A stretch of DNA of 64,000 nucleotides, taken from positions 2,207,001 to 2,271,000 of the forward strand of contig JAMWBK010000001.1 of NCBI GenBank assembly GCA_029953675.1, given 5' to 3'. Both the position numbers and the translations under genes were made by a program. Positions 20,473-30,790 of the stretch are shown piece by piece. Each line of letters opens with the position of its first letter. Position 1 is the stretch's first letter. The notes beneath the pieces were generated by a model. That model worked only from the letters and a program-made list of their open reading frames with translations, was not told where the DNA came from and did not search any database. This DNA comes from Rhodosorus marinus. Its lineage: Eukaryota > Rhodophyta > Stylonematophyceae > Stylonematales > Stylonemataceae.

Positions 20473-21891
20473 TCAGGACGACACAGCTCGCGCAGCGATC
20501 AGCGTAATGTCATCCAATTTGCCGCCGAGTGTGGAATACCCGTACTTGCTAGCGTTCATCGCAAACGGAGACCAATACCTACCCGAGACAGAGAGAAGGG
20601 GGATGTCTTCGATTAGGGACGGATTCGAGCCCTCCAGTTGGGTTCCAGACACCGCGAAACGCGAGGCCCCCTCAGCAGCCAAGAGCATTGAGACAGGGTC
20701 CAGCTTCTCCCTAGACGAAGAAATGGTCTTGCAAATGCTTCCTAGAAGGCGCGCACAACCTACTTCTCCTCAACGGCCAAAGTCTGTGCTCTAATCGATA
20801 GTGTATCGGCAATTGCTTTCAACGCATCTCGTCCTTTAAACCATACGAGTTGCGTTTGTTAGAGAATAACGAAGCAGTTCCTTACCAGCCTCCGGGTTTG
20901 CTGAGGACAGTCTACGACTAAAGGCAGCTCACTTACCTGATTTCTCCTTATCAAGATCCTTCACAATCTGCTCCAACTCTATATCGTGTAGGTTATCCAG
21001 AAGCCCGTCCGTTGCCAAGATCAAATAGTCACCGCTCTGAACTGGAATCTCACCGGCTCTGTTGTGTAGCGAGCAAAGGGACAAGTCCAAACAATCAGAC
21101 AAGAACTGGAAAATCTCACGAGGACAATGAAGTGATCGCTGGCAGACATTCCGTCTTTGACCTTATCTTCATACGTCGAACCGAGTTGGAATGGGCAGTT
21201 GAAGTAGTGCTGTTGGTCGGGAGTTTTGAAGTAAATCCCTTGAGAAGGCCTGATTGCGATCAGACCTGCGAAAGAGCAGAATTTTCTCAAGCTTATCAGG
21301 AAGTGACGAGAGAAAACGCGACTTGATCTGGTCCAAAACAATGTACCTGAATCGCCCACGTTCAAAAGCGCTATTTTGCCACCGGGAAGAATGCTTGCAA
21401 TACACGCGGTTGTTGACCCCTGCAGGTCATTGTTTTTATGTGCATGGTCGAGGGCTTCCGCAAGATCCTTTCCTTCTTTGATCTGTTGCGAAACAAGAAC
21501 ACCAGTTACTCAGTCAGGACTCATTGGAAAACCGTCGAGGTGCAAACTTCTTAGTTACCTGTTCTTCCGTCAGCTTTGAAAGTTTTCGAGAGTAGAGACC
21601 CGGGTCGATTCCTTGCGACGCCCATCCACCGACTCCGTCGAACACCCCCATCGCCGTTTCCAGCACAAAGAACGCATCTTCACCTCCTTTCTCGAGCTTC
21701 TCAGGATGTGGCAGGTTGCTCACCGCTGTCTCAAGTTTCCAACTCTTCGCAGCCGGAGGCGTAGATTCATATTCAGCTGTAGACGCAGTCACCAGCAAGC
21801 GCCTCGGCTGAATCGCCGCCCGGTGCTTAGGGGCTCCCCCATAACCGGACAATCGGAGCAATCCACAACCAGCAAATCCCAACGCCCGCAT
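20473..21891 (-). CDS. PP2C phosphatase, PTC7/PPTC7 type, organelle-targeted
   Basis: Mn/Mg-dependent Ser/Thr phosphatase of the PTC7 group (mitochondrial in yeast and animals, chloroplast forms in plants). Model: exons 21891-21559, 21482-21347, 21265-21120, 21036-20937, 20833-20764 and 20710-20473; 340 aa. The first ~40 residues are basic and hydroxylated (AAIQPRRLLVTAS), a plausible transit peptide. PP2C motifs in order: GEDAFFV, VFDGVGGWASQGIDPGLYS, GSTTACIASI, LNVGDSG, 'DQQHYFNCPFQLG' (PTC7 signature), ATDGLLDNL, and at the end GGKLDDITLI. Metal-binding Asp residues are all present. Compared with family members there is an extra stretch of about 40 residues (KEKLDPVSML...IEDIPLLSVS) before 'RYWSPFAMNAS'. 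Divergent from the DBR1 gene. Confidence 0.93.
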
Positions 21892-22829
21892 ATTTCTTCC
21901 GTTTTATACAGGATAGTTATCTTATATAGCTGTTGTGAATCCTAAAATAGCTCTATAGCTCTCTTTCCAACTAGAAACCCTTCAACGACGACGAGACCTC
22001 CCCAGTCAAGCCGCTTGCATCAAATCTCGAAGAGCGAGATGGACCTACTAGCCTCAACTGAATTTTCAACAATCCCGCCGATCTAAAGCCAAGGCAAATT
22101 TTAGAACAAGAGCTTCCAAATATTGGAAGTTTTCGTTCTATATCAGGATCTGATGCTTAAATAATTTTTAGTAATCTTCACATTTGGATGCTTGATGGTT
22201 CAAATTTTGAATAAACATTCTTATTTGGGGATTGGGAGTTCGTGAAACCTATAGGCGCGAGGGGGAGCTGTTACCTAGGGAAGTCTTAGATGTTTACACA
22301 GCACCTCTAGTGTTGTACAAGGAAAAACCGCAGTCGACACTTTTTGACTGGATTTTGAAGTACCCACCCGCAACCTTCCCCCGCCGCTTGGCCGAGGCCG
22401 CGCAAAAGGCTTTTGGATGAGTATTGGGGCGTTGAAAGATCAGAGTCGCGATTTAAGAACTCGACCAAGAGAAATTCTAATGGAAATCTTACTAATTGTC
22501 CTATCGTAGCTATCGCAAGCTTTCCTGGTTTAACCCACAAGTTCTCGCCCTTTTCAGCTGCTGTGGACATCCTAAACGAGTTAACTTTTCACGCCACTTG
22601 GCGAAGAGAGAGCGCGGCGTCGGGTCCAGATTTGACGACGTCAGTTGGGCGCAAGGTGTAGGCAAAGTTTTGAGACTTTTGAAAGCCTTTCAAAATCCCA
22701 ACGTCTCAGCTGCACTTGGCAGCGGCGACCTGCCGCCAATCCTTTTGTCCAGGTAGGAGCATAGAAAAGCAGTCGCAGGCAGTTAGCGTCAATGGATTTT
22801 CTCAACTATGCCGGGTGTGCCCTTTCAGG
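21892..22829. other. Divergent intergenic region between PP2C and DBR1 genes
   Basis: Carries the 5' flanks of two divergent genes. A minus-strand frame at 22307-22570 and plus frames at 22232-22756 were considered but have no recognisable domains. Confidence 0.4.
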
Positions 22830-24355
22830 ATGCTTGTTGGAGTCGTAGGCTGCTGTCATGGAGAGCTTGACGTGATATACGATACCTTAACTGAAGCCGA
22901 GAAGTAAGGAGAACTCTTTCACCTCCTGTGTGCTCTTCGTTCGTTTCTACGGATACCTATTTACGAGTTCCATCGTTTTTTAAGGCGCTTGGACCGGAAG
23001 ACAGACGTTCTACTGATCTGTGGTGACTTTCAGTCAGTTAGAAACGAAGATGATCTGGAATGCGTCGCATGCCCTCCAAAGTATCGACAGATAAACACCT
23101 TCTACAAGTACTACAGTGGCGAAAAAACAGCACCGGTACTCACAATCTTCGTTGGGGGCAACCATGAAGCATCCAACTACCTCCAAGAGCTTCCCTACGG
23201 AGGCTTTGTAGCCCCGAACATCTACTACATGGGATACGCAGGTCTGTTTCATTCCAAGACAAGTCTCTGGAAACCGGAGAGATACTAAGTTGGGAAGCTA
23301 TGATTATACCCCCGTTGTTCAGGAGCGATCTCAGTGGGAGGCCTTCGAATCGCTGGGATAAGCGGAATCTACAAAAACCATGATTACAATACGCCGCACT
23401 TCGAGCATCCTCCTTACACGGAGTCATCATTGCGATCTGTTTACCACACAAGAAAAGAGGACGTTGAACGATTATGTACGCGACCCGTCTTGAAGAAGCC
23501 CGCAGACTAATCCACATGTCTTCTAACACGAAGCCTCGGCCGTTTGTTCCTGAAGGTAGAATTACCGGTCAGGTCGATATTTTCCTAAGCCACGACTGGC
23601 CTTCACAGATCACACAATATGGTAACCTGCAGAAGCTTCTGCAGAGGAAGCGGTTTCTCAAAGAGGATATCGAAAGGAACGCGCTTGGATCTCCCCCGCT
23701 GGATGAGATCATCTTGAGGCTCCAGCCTTCATATTTCTTCGCCGCCCATCTGCACGCCAAGTTTCCTGCAATCGTCCCTCACGGTGAGGGAAAGGAAACG
23801 AAGTTCCTAGCTCTGTCTAAACCGCTTCCAGGGCAGGACTTTCTCCAAGTCGTTGAGATCGACAACGGGAAGGTTGCTCGACCCGAAGCCACTGACGCAG
23901 AGATGGAAGTTCTCCGAGATCTAGAGTGGCTCACAATCTTGAGAAATCCCAATGCCGTACGTTTCTTCTTGCACAGCTCATTGGTGTCTACACCTTGCGT
24001 GGCGAAAGCTAAGCACGAGATCTTCTTTCCTCAGGATTCGCTCGAGGAGTCGCTAGTCAAAGAAACTCTGGACGCCATCGGTGGTGAGGGCGGCCTCAAA
24101 GTAGAAAAGTCAGGCTTCGTTAGAACGGCAAGAACGTATGACGCAGCTAGTCCAATCCGCGGTAGGAGGCCGATGGCGCTGAACGAGAACCCCCAAACTT
24201 CGTGGCTTTCTGAGAAACTTGATCTTAAAGTGGATACTAGCTCTGTTCATCGTAGTTCTGGACGCGCAGCTGCTCCTGCAGCGGAAGGAACAGGCTTGGA
24301 CGTCCAAGACGAACCAAACCCTGAGGAGATCGACATAGATCTCGACGACGTGTAA
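22830..24355 (+). CDS. DBR1: RNA lariat debranching enzyme
   Basis: Hydrolyses the 2'-5' bond of excised intron lariats in the nucleus; metallophosphoesterase superfamily. Exons: 22830-22903, 22985-23241, 23323-23475, 23556-23956 and 24035-24355. The start [20 protein letters not shown] carries the D/H metal ligands (C-C-H-G-E-L-D). Then come [17 protein letters not shown], '[19 protein letters not shown]', '[16 protein letters not shown]' and '[10 protein letters not shown]', and 'AAHLHAKF' supplies the last histidines. The catalytic set is complete. The tail is acidic ([13 protein letters not shown]). The last proposed intron (23957-24034, 78 nt, GTACGT...TTTCCTCAG) has no stop and is divisible by three, so unspliced reading would add 26 residues. 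I favour splicing because the inserted stretch has no counterpart in DBR1. Confidence 0.95.
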
Positions 24356-24878
24356 GGACTTCAACACCCCAGCGGATGTGTTCTAGGCTGTGGTGACAAA
24401 CGAGGCCGCGGAGGTCTTGATATACCAGAGGGTGTAACACCTGACTGAGTCGTCGGAATCCAGAACCTTGTTCACTAGACTGCACAGGAATAATCCGCGG
24501 AACCATCCAAGTTCCGAACGATGCAAGTACTGGGTGAGGCATTGCTTGGATCAGTTGAGCCCATGTTCGCAGTACCTGCCTCTCTGCAAAACGCCAGCTT
24601 GTTTTGGCAGCTTTTTCATGGTTCAAAGCGTCTTGCCACTGCCTGAATACATTATCATGGCATGGTAATAGATCTGAAAACACGAAGCGAATCCAGGTGG
24701 ACTCTGAGCTACAGACCTTTGTGGGATCGATAGAAGTCGGTGGACTGTAGGCCTGGGAACGGTATCCTGAATTTTGGGTTCTTCGGAATTTTGTTCCCCG
24801 TGCGATGAGGGCAAATGGTTCTTTTTTTATTCTGTTAATTTAGTTGATTTTTGTGTGGGTAGGGATGGGTGTGATTCC

Positions 24879-26082
24879 TTATGTATTCACAACCAGTGAC
24901 CGAATGATCGACCGCGGATCGTACAGGTTTCCGTAGTCTTTGAAAGCCATTTGCGCGAGACTTTCGGTTATTGACTACAAGTAAAGGAGGAAAGGGTTTT
25001 TGGTTCAGCGTTCTATTTTTTCGCCGGTACGCCCGGACCTCTACCTGTCACGATTTGGAACGGTTGGAGTTTTGATCTTACCTTCCAGAATACTTGCTGT
25101 CTAGCGTGATCGTACTTTAGAATATCTACCAACATGGTTAGGTCGGTCGCTCGTAAAAGAAGAGTCTCATACATATGCGTTATCTTCGTGGGAAGGTCTA
25201 GATCTGTATCTCCGACAAAGTTTGCAAGCTGCTTGAGGTCCATTGTAGGTGCTTTCAGCACGACGGGTTCCACCTGGAAGCAGACAGGAAGAATTAGGAC
25301 CAGTCCATACCTTGGAAGGACTTGTGAAAAGCTTCCTTGTTGATAGAAACATACCTTTTCAATCTGCTTCCATTGTTCAAGCTCTTTGATGTGGCTGGTC
25401 TTGATAGAATCTACGCGCGTCAGTTCCCCTTGTAGAGCAGCGACTGTCCGCTCCTCGGCCACAGCATCAGCCAAGTTCTTGTCATCAGAGAAGGAGCGCA
25501 CTTCGGTTTGAAACTCAGTAGAAATTTCCTGTAGTTTGGAGGTTAGCTCCAGGTTCGACTCTCCGGAGAGCCCTCTGTTCGAATACAAAACAACATCATA
25601 TGATGTTATCTTCTTGCCGCTTTTCCGGTATGCTTCTGCTTTTTGCACTTATCTCACCTCAGCGATTCTTCCGCTGCTTCGCTTATGAGTCGAGCAAGAA
25701 TTCTCCCGAGCGGGGTGGCTTTCGGTGTTTCGCAAGGCTTCGGAGTTTCCCGCTTGAATTTACTTGTACCTACAGTCGGAGGTTTCAGCTTGCTGCTGGA
25801 CATGTCAGGCACACCGCTTGGTTGCTGAGGAGCGATCCTCCCGCAGGGAAGGCTTTCTTTCACCGCGGAGTTCTGAGCCACTAGCTCCTCAGCCTCGACA
25901 GCGGCTGGAGCAATCACTGGGGCGGTGCTTTCATCAGTTTTTTTCGCCTCGCCTTTCCTAGCCCTCTTCCGGAAACGAAACCCATCTACATCCTTCGTAA
26001 TCGGCTCTTCCTTTTGTACCTCAGTTTCTGATTCAGCGAACAGAGATCTCCTCCGACTCAGTCTACGACTTCGCCGGTCCAT
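24879..26082 (-). CDS. Possible Dsn1/Mis13-like kinetochore subunit
   Basis: Exons 26082-25658, 25574-25355, 25273-25082 and 24974-24879; 310 aa. The N-terminus 'RRSRRLSRRRSLF' is a basic Ser-rich patch like an Aurora-type site. It is followed by 'VDGFRFRKRARKGE', reminiscent of the 'DDGFxFxR' motif of Mis13/Dsn1 proteins. The middle is Pro/Lys-rich, then predicted coiled-coil or helical segments (LTSKLQEISTEFQ, AEERTVAALQGELTRVDSI). The end, 'MAFKDYGNLYDPRSIIRSLVVN', resembles the D-x-R-x-L-L-R tail of that family. If correct, it belongs to the Mis12 complex linking centromere and Ndc80. The second intron (25354-25274, 81 nt) is stop-free and divisible by three. The gene model is good; the functional call is tentative. 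Converges on DBR1. Confidence 0.55.
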
Positions 26083-27019
26083 CTCACATCGAAATTCCTC
26101 CCCAACGCTAAAACGCCAAACACCCAAACAACATAACCCTTTCCGCCCTTACCATCTCCATCACCTCTCAGCCTAAACCTCCCATCACGTTTGCACATGC
26201 ATCGCTGCAAACAGTCTCCCTGACTTTTCCATCAAGCCAAACCATGCACCCAACCCAAACCCCAACCCCCTCCTCCATCCGGCACCCCATCCCTCTTCCA
26301 AAACTCTTCGCAAAATAGAAAAACAGTAGAAATTTATTCGATATTTAAAAAGAATTGAAAAGTAACGGCTAATTTTTTTCTCCGACAGCGAGGACAGCTG
26401 GCATCAATCATTTTGGTGAAACGATTGATTGCTGGTATTGGCGGTGAAGTTATGGACGACGGCCGCTGCGCCCTCCGGCCGAGCGACAATCTCCACCTGT
26501 GCAATGTTTCACTCCAAGCGGTTCATATTCTGTTCGTTGCTACGTTTGGAAGTCCCCCACCCTCCAGTGTTACAAACAAACACAACCAACAACCTGAGAC
26601 TGGAAGTGTGTTGGGGTTGTCTATATTCAGGACGTGGTCGATGCTCTAGTGGTGAAGTTTGCTTGCAACTGATCGTAGCTGCTGACTAGAACCGTGGATG
26701 GATCTCCCTAGATGTATCCTCAGATGATAAGTTCCGACTGAATTTTCTTGTGCAATGGAGAGCGGAGCACTGCGTCTTCTAGTAGGACCCGATGTCTGTT
26801 TTAGGTAGCGAGCGTGAGAATTCTTCGCAGCCCCAACGTCCCTGGGATACTAGGCCCTGAGAGGAATCGTGGAAGCTTGCTCATTGAAGGAATCTACACT
26901 GAATTCTCGGTTTTGGCCTGAGAGCTGTTTATTCTGAAGTACTCTCAAACGAAACGTACGAATGACCGAATAGTTGTTTTATTTTATCTATGAACACATG
27001 TAGATATTAAGTTACGTCC
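26083..27019. other. Intergenic, no gene seen
   Basis: Upstream flank of the possible Dsn1 gene followed by sequence without supported exons. A plus frame at 26413-26689 has no motif. Confidence 0.4.
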
Positions 27020-27628
27020 CTAATTGGTTGCCATTCCCACAGAGTGACTACACGAGCAACTCTGGTGAAGACATTGATGAGAAGTCGGGGTACTTGAGGC
27101 ATCAGAAAACCATGGTGCATCTGATGCCCGTGATACCACCTTATGAAGTTTCACAGCCTCTGATTCTGCGTAGGCTCTCTCCTCAGACCATCGTTCCTCA
27201 GCCTCCACCCCTTGCATCTGCATAGTTCTCTCCTCCAGCCATCTCATACGCTCCTGGTTTAAGGCCCGCACATGCGCCATTCGGTCCGCATGCACAGCCT
27301 TCATGTTGCTCCAAAGAGCTCTGAATCCAGTTCCATTCCTACCTTGCTGCCTTACTGGACCATTCCCACCATGATGACTGTGACCTCGGCCTCCACACGA
27401 ACACGTTCCCATCGCACTGGTACTCATCTTCAGTGTCTCTACAAGACAACACACAAGCATCCTCTCACCAACGTCCTTAGCCCTCCCACCTCTCACCAAT
27501 ACCATCTTACCTTCGTCAGAATGCTTTTCAACCCTCATTCCCTTGCTGCACAAACCTGTCCAGTGCCCCAAGAGCCTGCCTAGCACATCCAATCTCACCC
27601 TAAGTACACAGTAACTACTAAACCCCAT
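27020..27628 (-). CDS. Hypothetical protein, unspliced frame
   Basis: A 202-codon minus-strand frame from the ATG at 27628; an alternative ATG at 27427 gives about 135 aa and may be the true start. The later part contains a Cys/His/Gly-rich patch (MGTCSCGGRGHSHHGGNG), then a region rich in Arg, Glu and Met likely to be helical (AHVRALNQERMRWLEERTMQ, EERWSEERAYAESEA), and another Cys/His-rich end. I do not recognise the family. Opposite-strand frames are equally motif-free, so it is a candidate only. An intron near the 3' end (GTGGTATCAC onward) cannot be excluded. Confidence 0.35.
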   Translation of the reverse strand: MGFSSYCVLRVRLDVLGRLLGHWTGLCSKGMRVEKHSDEGKMVLVRGGRAKDVGERMLVCCLVETLKMSTSAMGTCSCGGRGHSHHGGNGPVRQQGRNGTGFRALWSNMKAVHADRMAHVRALNQERMRWLEERTMQMQGVEAEERWSEERAYAESEAVKLHKVVSRASDAPWFSDASSTPTSHQCLHQSCSCSHSVGMATN

Positions 27629-28331
27629 CCGTCCCAAAACTCTAAATAAAACTCATGTCTGGGGCAAATTAACGTATGCATGATCATTTATTTATGAAAA
27701 CAAGACTTTTTAGTCCTAACAAGGAATACTAGATCCATATTTATAGACCACAGTTTCTACTTCTCGAGGTGTCAGGAGCTCGGGATCAATATTTGGATAA
27801 AATTTACATTGTTTTCCCGGGGGTGTCAGGAGAACACGGATATTTTTCCGTAAAAACTTACGATCTAGTAGAATTCTCTCTTGCCCCACTTTTTTGTGCA
27901 TTTCCTGCATCCAATTTCTACGTTAAAAAAAGAAAACGTTCAGACATTGAGGTTTTTTAGGTTGTTTTAATCGGTTGAGAGTTGCTGGTATTGACGGTGT
28001 CCATTAGTAAGAGGCTCATTCAGGACATGGTGAGCGTTCTAGACTTTAACTGATTCCGTGAGGTTCCCTCTGGGTGTATGTCAGCCGAAAAGCCTCGGGG
28101 ATTGCCCCGAAAGTGTTTGCGACCTCATTGGATGTGGACCAGCTTTGCGGGATATGGCATGGTCCTTTGCGTTAGAGTTTTTACGCTAGCTAATGTTTAC
28201 TGCCATATTCAGCGTCTTTTGGTTTGGTTTACTTGCTGAGTTTCGTTTCGCTCGCAGCTTTCGACTTCGAAACCATCGTCGAGGCTCTTTGATTGTGAGC
28301 GTAGCTCGCCCCGATTGTGACAGGTTGAAGA

Positions 28332-28823
28332 ATGCGGGAAATATTCGCCTGGCTAAAGCCTGATCGGGGGACCGAAAGTTTCGCTCTGAAACTAATCGTT
28401 TACGCTCGTGAATACGATCAGTATAACTTTGGTCTCGGCCGGAATGGGTTGGGTGATTTTCTTTTGCTTTCTCTAGTCCTGGAGAAGCTGATTCAACTTT
28501 TGGCTGGATGCGCTCTGGATCAACCGGAACTACCGCAGCAGGAATCGAAAATTTCAGTGATCGTAGAACTGCTCTCGAAGGACATATACTCTGATGCCAT
28601 ACTACGTGACTTGGAAAATGTCGTATTCCAACCCCGGCTCCAGCTTCTAGTCCCCGGTGAGAGTATTCCAGAGGGACTGTACCAACGCGTTTGCGACAAG
28701 GTGTTAAATTCCGTTCTGGACACACTCACTTCCGACTGTGTTGTTAAATTGCAGGCGAAACGTACACGAGCCATGGGTGAGAGTACGTCCAACCGTCTCG
28801 ACGATTGTGCTGTCCTCAGTTAA
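28332..28823 (+). CDS. Hypothetical protein
   Basis: A 163-codon frame with amphipathic, protein-like composition: 'MREIFAWLKPDRG', 'DFLLLSLVLEKLIQLLAG', 'SKISVIVELLSKDIYSDAIL', 'VCDKVLNSVLDTLTSDC'. A possible intron with a pyrimidine-rich acceptor ends at the TTTCTCTAG before 28478, in which case the N-terminal part would differ. The antisense strand has a 179-codon frame of lower plausibility. No family recognised. Confidence 0.35.
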   Translation: MREIFAWLKPDRGTESFALKLIVYAREYDQYNFGLGRNGLGDFLLLSLVLEKLIQLLAGCALDQPELPQQESKISVIVELLSKDIYSDAILRDLENVVFQPRLQLLVPGESIPEGLYQRVCDKVLNSVLDTLTSDCVVKLQAKRTRAMGESTSNRLDDCAVLS

Positions 28824-29665
28824 CCTGCGTTTTGCGAAGCGTGGATGTGGATCGGCAGAAGTTGAATCGCGATCCTTAAAAAGCTGGGGATTCTAGCGAA
28901 TTCATCTAAAGAGTTCGTGAGCAAAGCGCGAGTTCGCAACTGCCTCGCCCCGGCGCACGGATTCGTTCGATCGTCTTGTCAATGACAAAGCTGCTGGGGA
29001 GTGTTGGTCACTATGCCGTTACGGCGTTTGATCCCTTTTTATCGTGAAAGTGTGTAAAAACTCTCCCTCTAAGTTCGTCCACTTCTACACGATCTTCGGT
29101 TAACCATAGTCTCATTATTCCCGCACCGACGAATGGCAAACTTCCGTTCGCCATCAGGTGAACCTAACTAATCGGGCGCCGATGGAAGGACATCTTCTAA
29201 ATCTGGTCTTTCTCAAGCGCCGTTTGGTTATTCCTGCCTAAATAGAACATCCCCCCGCAGTTCTTCCTCACTTGGTTACTCTTACAGTCCGCTCACTATC
29301 ATTCTTCTCGCGATGAAACTCCGGCAAGTCCAACTGCAGAGCTTGAAATGTTACAGACTAGGCATTAAGGAAAGCCAAGAGTGTCAATGACTGCGCAACA
29401 GTATCCCCACATATTCAGCAGGATGGTTTGAAGAACAATTTCGAAAGTCTCTCTGGCCAATTTCTCCAAGATGAAACGATAAAAGTCCTGGCCTGGTCTT
29501 ATCAGCAAAGTGCGTTCCTTCCTTCAACGCCGGACCGCCTCTGGCGGACTTGAGGTAAGTATACATCGACATCGGGAATACCGTCGCTACGGACTTGAGC
29601 GACGAGTGTTGCTCCGAGGAAAGCCTTAACGTAAAGGCTTAAGGGCGGATGACATCCAGGAGGTG
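28824..29665. other. Intergenic, no gene seen
   Basis: No recognisable exon on either strand; short frames only, ahead of the IMP2-type peptidase start. Confidence 0.4.
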
Positions 29666-30467
29666 ATGATTCCAAAGCGAATCCGGTCAGTACTGTCATG
29701 GGCTCCAGTGTTTGTTGCGGTGTGCGACTTTGGCTCGATCAGGAAGGTATCTGGATATTCCATGCAGCCGACGCTCAATGGAGATCTTGGGTAAGGAATC
29801 GAGTATGCCAGGAGAGCCCAGGAACGATCAAGAGATCGGGTCTTGTTTTGCTGACCCCTTTGGATGACCCCACAGGAATGGAGCAGATTTTGTGGCGCTG
29901 GAAAAGCTGTCCGGGAGGTTTGGTTGGAGGGATCCAGAACGTGGTGATGTTTTTACTCTGCGGTAATCACCCCCCTTCAGCTCTTCTGCTGCTGAGGATG
30001 AGGTCTTCAATGAATGTCTGAAAGAATGAAATTCTTTGCCGTGTTCTTGCCCTGTTTCCTAAGACATCCGAGGGATCCAAAGAAGATTATTGTGAAGCGA
30101 TTGATCGCGATCCAAGGCGACATCGTTCAGGGTGTAGATTCTGCTGAAGCTCATCGGATTCCAGAAGGTCATGGCTGGTTTGAGGGTGACAATCTCAGGA
30201 AGAGCTCGGATTCCAACTCATTCGGTCCGGTACTGTTGCTTACTAATCCGATCCTTGGCTTAACTGTTTCAACAAGATCTGTCGCAACTGAATAGTCAGT
30301 ACTGCCCCGTGCCAGTACAGGTTTCTCTCGGGCTGGTAGAGGGTAGGGTCTTGGCGATCGTGTGGCCATGGCATCGTGCAACCGGGCTTGGGAATGAGGA
30401 GAATCCTGCCTATGAGGATCGCATCATATATCGTTGTAGAAAGAATTCGAAAGCATCGAAAGGATAG
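29666..30467 (+). CDS. Mitochondrial inner membrane protease subunit 2 (IMP2/IMMP2L type)
   Basis: Signal-peptidase-I-like Ser/Lys protease of the mitochondrial inner membrane that removes sorting signals from intermembrane-space proteins. Exons 29666-29790, 29876-29962, 30064-30229 and 30321-30467; 174 aa, close to animal IMMP2L (about 175). Motifs: N-terminal hydrophobic anchor after MIPKRIRSVL, the nucleophile in 'VSGYSMQPTLNGDLG', 'RGDVFTLRHPRDPKK', the catalytic Lys in 'IIVKRLIAIQGDIV', then 'IPEGHGWFEGDN', 'SDSNSFGPVSLGLVEGRV' and 'IVWP'. The Ser and Lys dyad is intact, and the FGPVSLGL box distinguishes IMP2 from plastid or thylakoid peptidases. Splice phases (2, 2, 0) are all consistent. 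Confidence 0.93.
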
Positions 30468-30550
30468 GGGCGCTGACATAGTCAAGGGGCTTCGAAGGGG
30501 AATCAAATGCAAAGCAGGAACTCTCGGGAGGAAGGTTTTCTGGTCGGAAG

Positions 30551-30790
30551 ATGAATCGATTCTTCATCACTGGGAATCTTGGTCGTACTCTGCAGCTCTA
30601 CTATCGGTTCTCACGTGTTGAACCTTTTCATTCAGGCCGGTCGCGGGACCCAATACATTATCCCTTACGACCATTTGAATCAACCTACAACTTCGTGCAA
30701 GGATTCGACCAGACGAAACGGGGGGTTGGATTGGGACCGCACGACCCGGCACTGACGTCTTGGCTTGAACGATTCGTCCCTGAAAAGTAG
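30551..30790 (+). CDS. Hypothetical small protein
   Basis: A 79-codon frame starting 84 nt after the IMP2-like stop: 'MNRFFITGNLGRTLQLYYRF', 'IHYPLRPFESTYNFVQGFD', ending 'TSWLERFVPEK'. The composition is protein-like, but no family was recognised and the antisense strand is also open (30680-30877). It might be a separate small gene or 3' UTR of the peptidase gene. Confidence 0.25.
   Translation: MNRFFITGNLGRTLQLYYRFSRVEPFHSGRSRDPIHYPLRPFESTYNFVQGFDQTKRGVGLGPHDPALTSWLERFVPEK

Noticed and set aside
20274-20794. Two plus-strand open frames that could be joined into a small gene
   Set aside because: The antisense strand is the last exons of the PTC7-type phosphatase, ending in the clear GGKLDDITLI motif; the plus frames are shadows.
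28186-28725. 179-codon minus-strand frame
   Set aside because: Basic, low-plausibility composition with no motifs; the plus-strand frame over the same region looks more protein-like, though it is itself uncertain.
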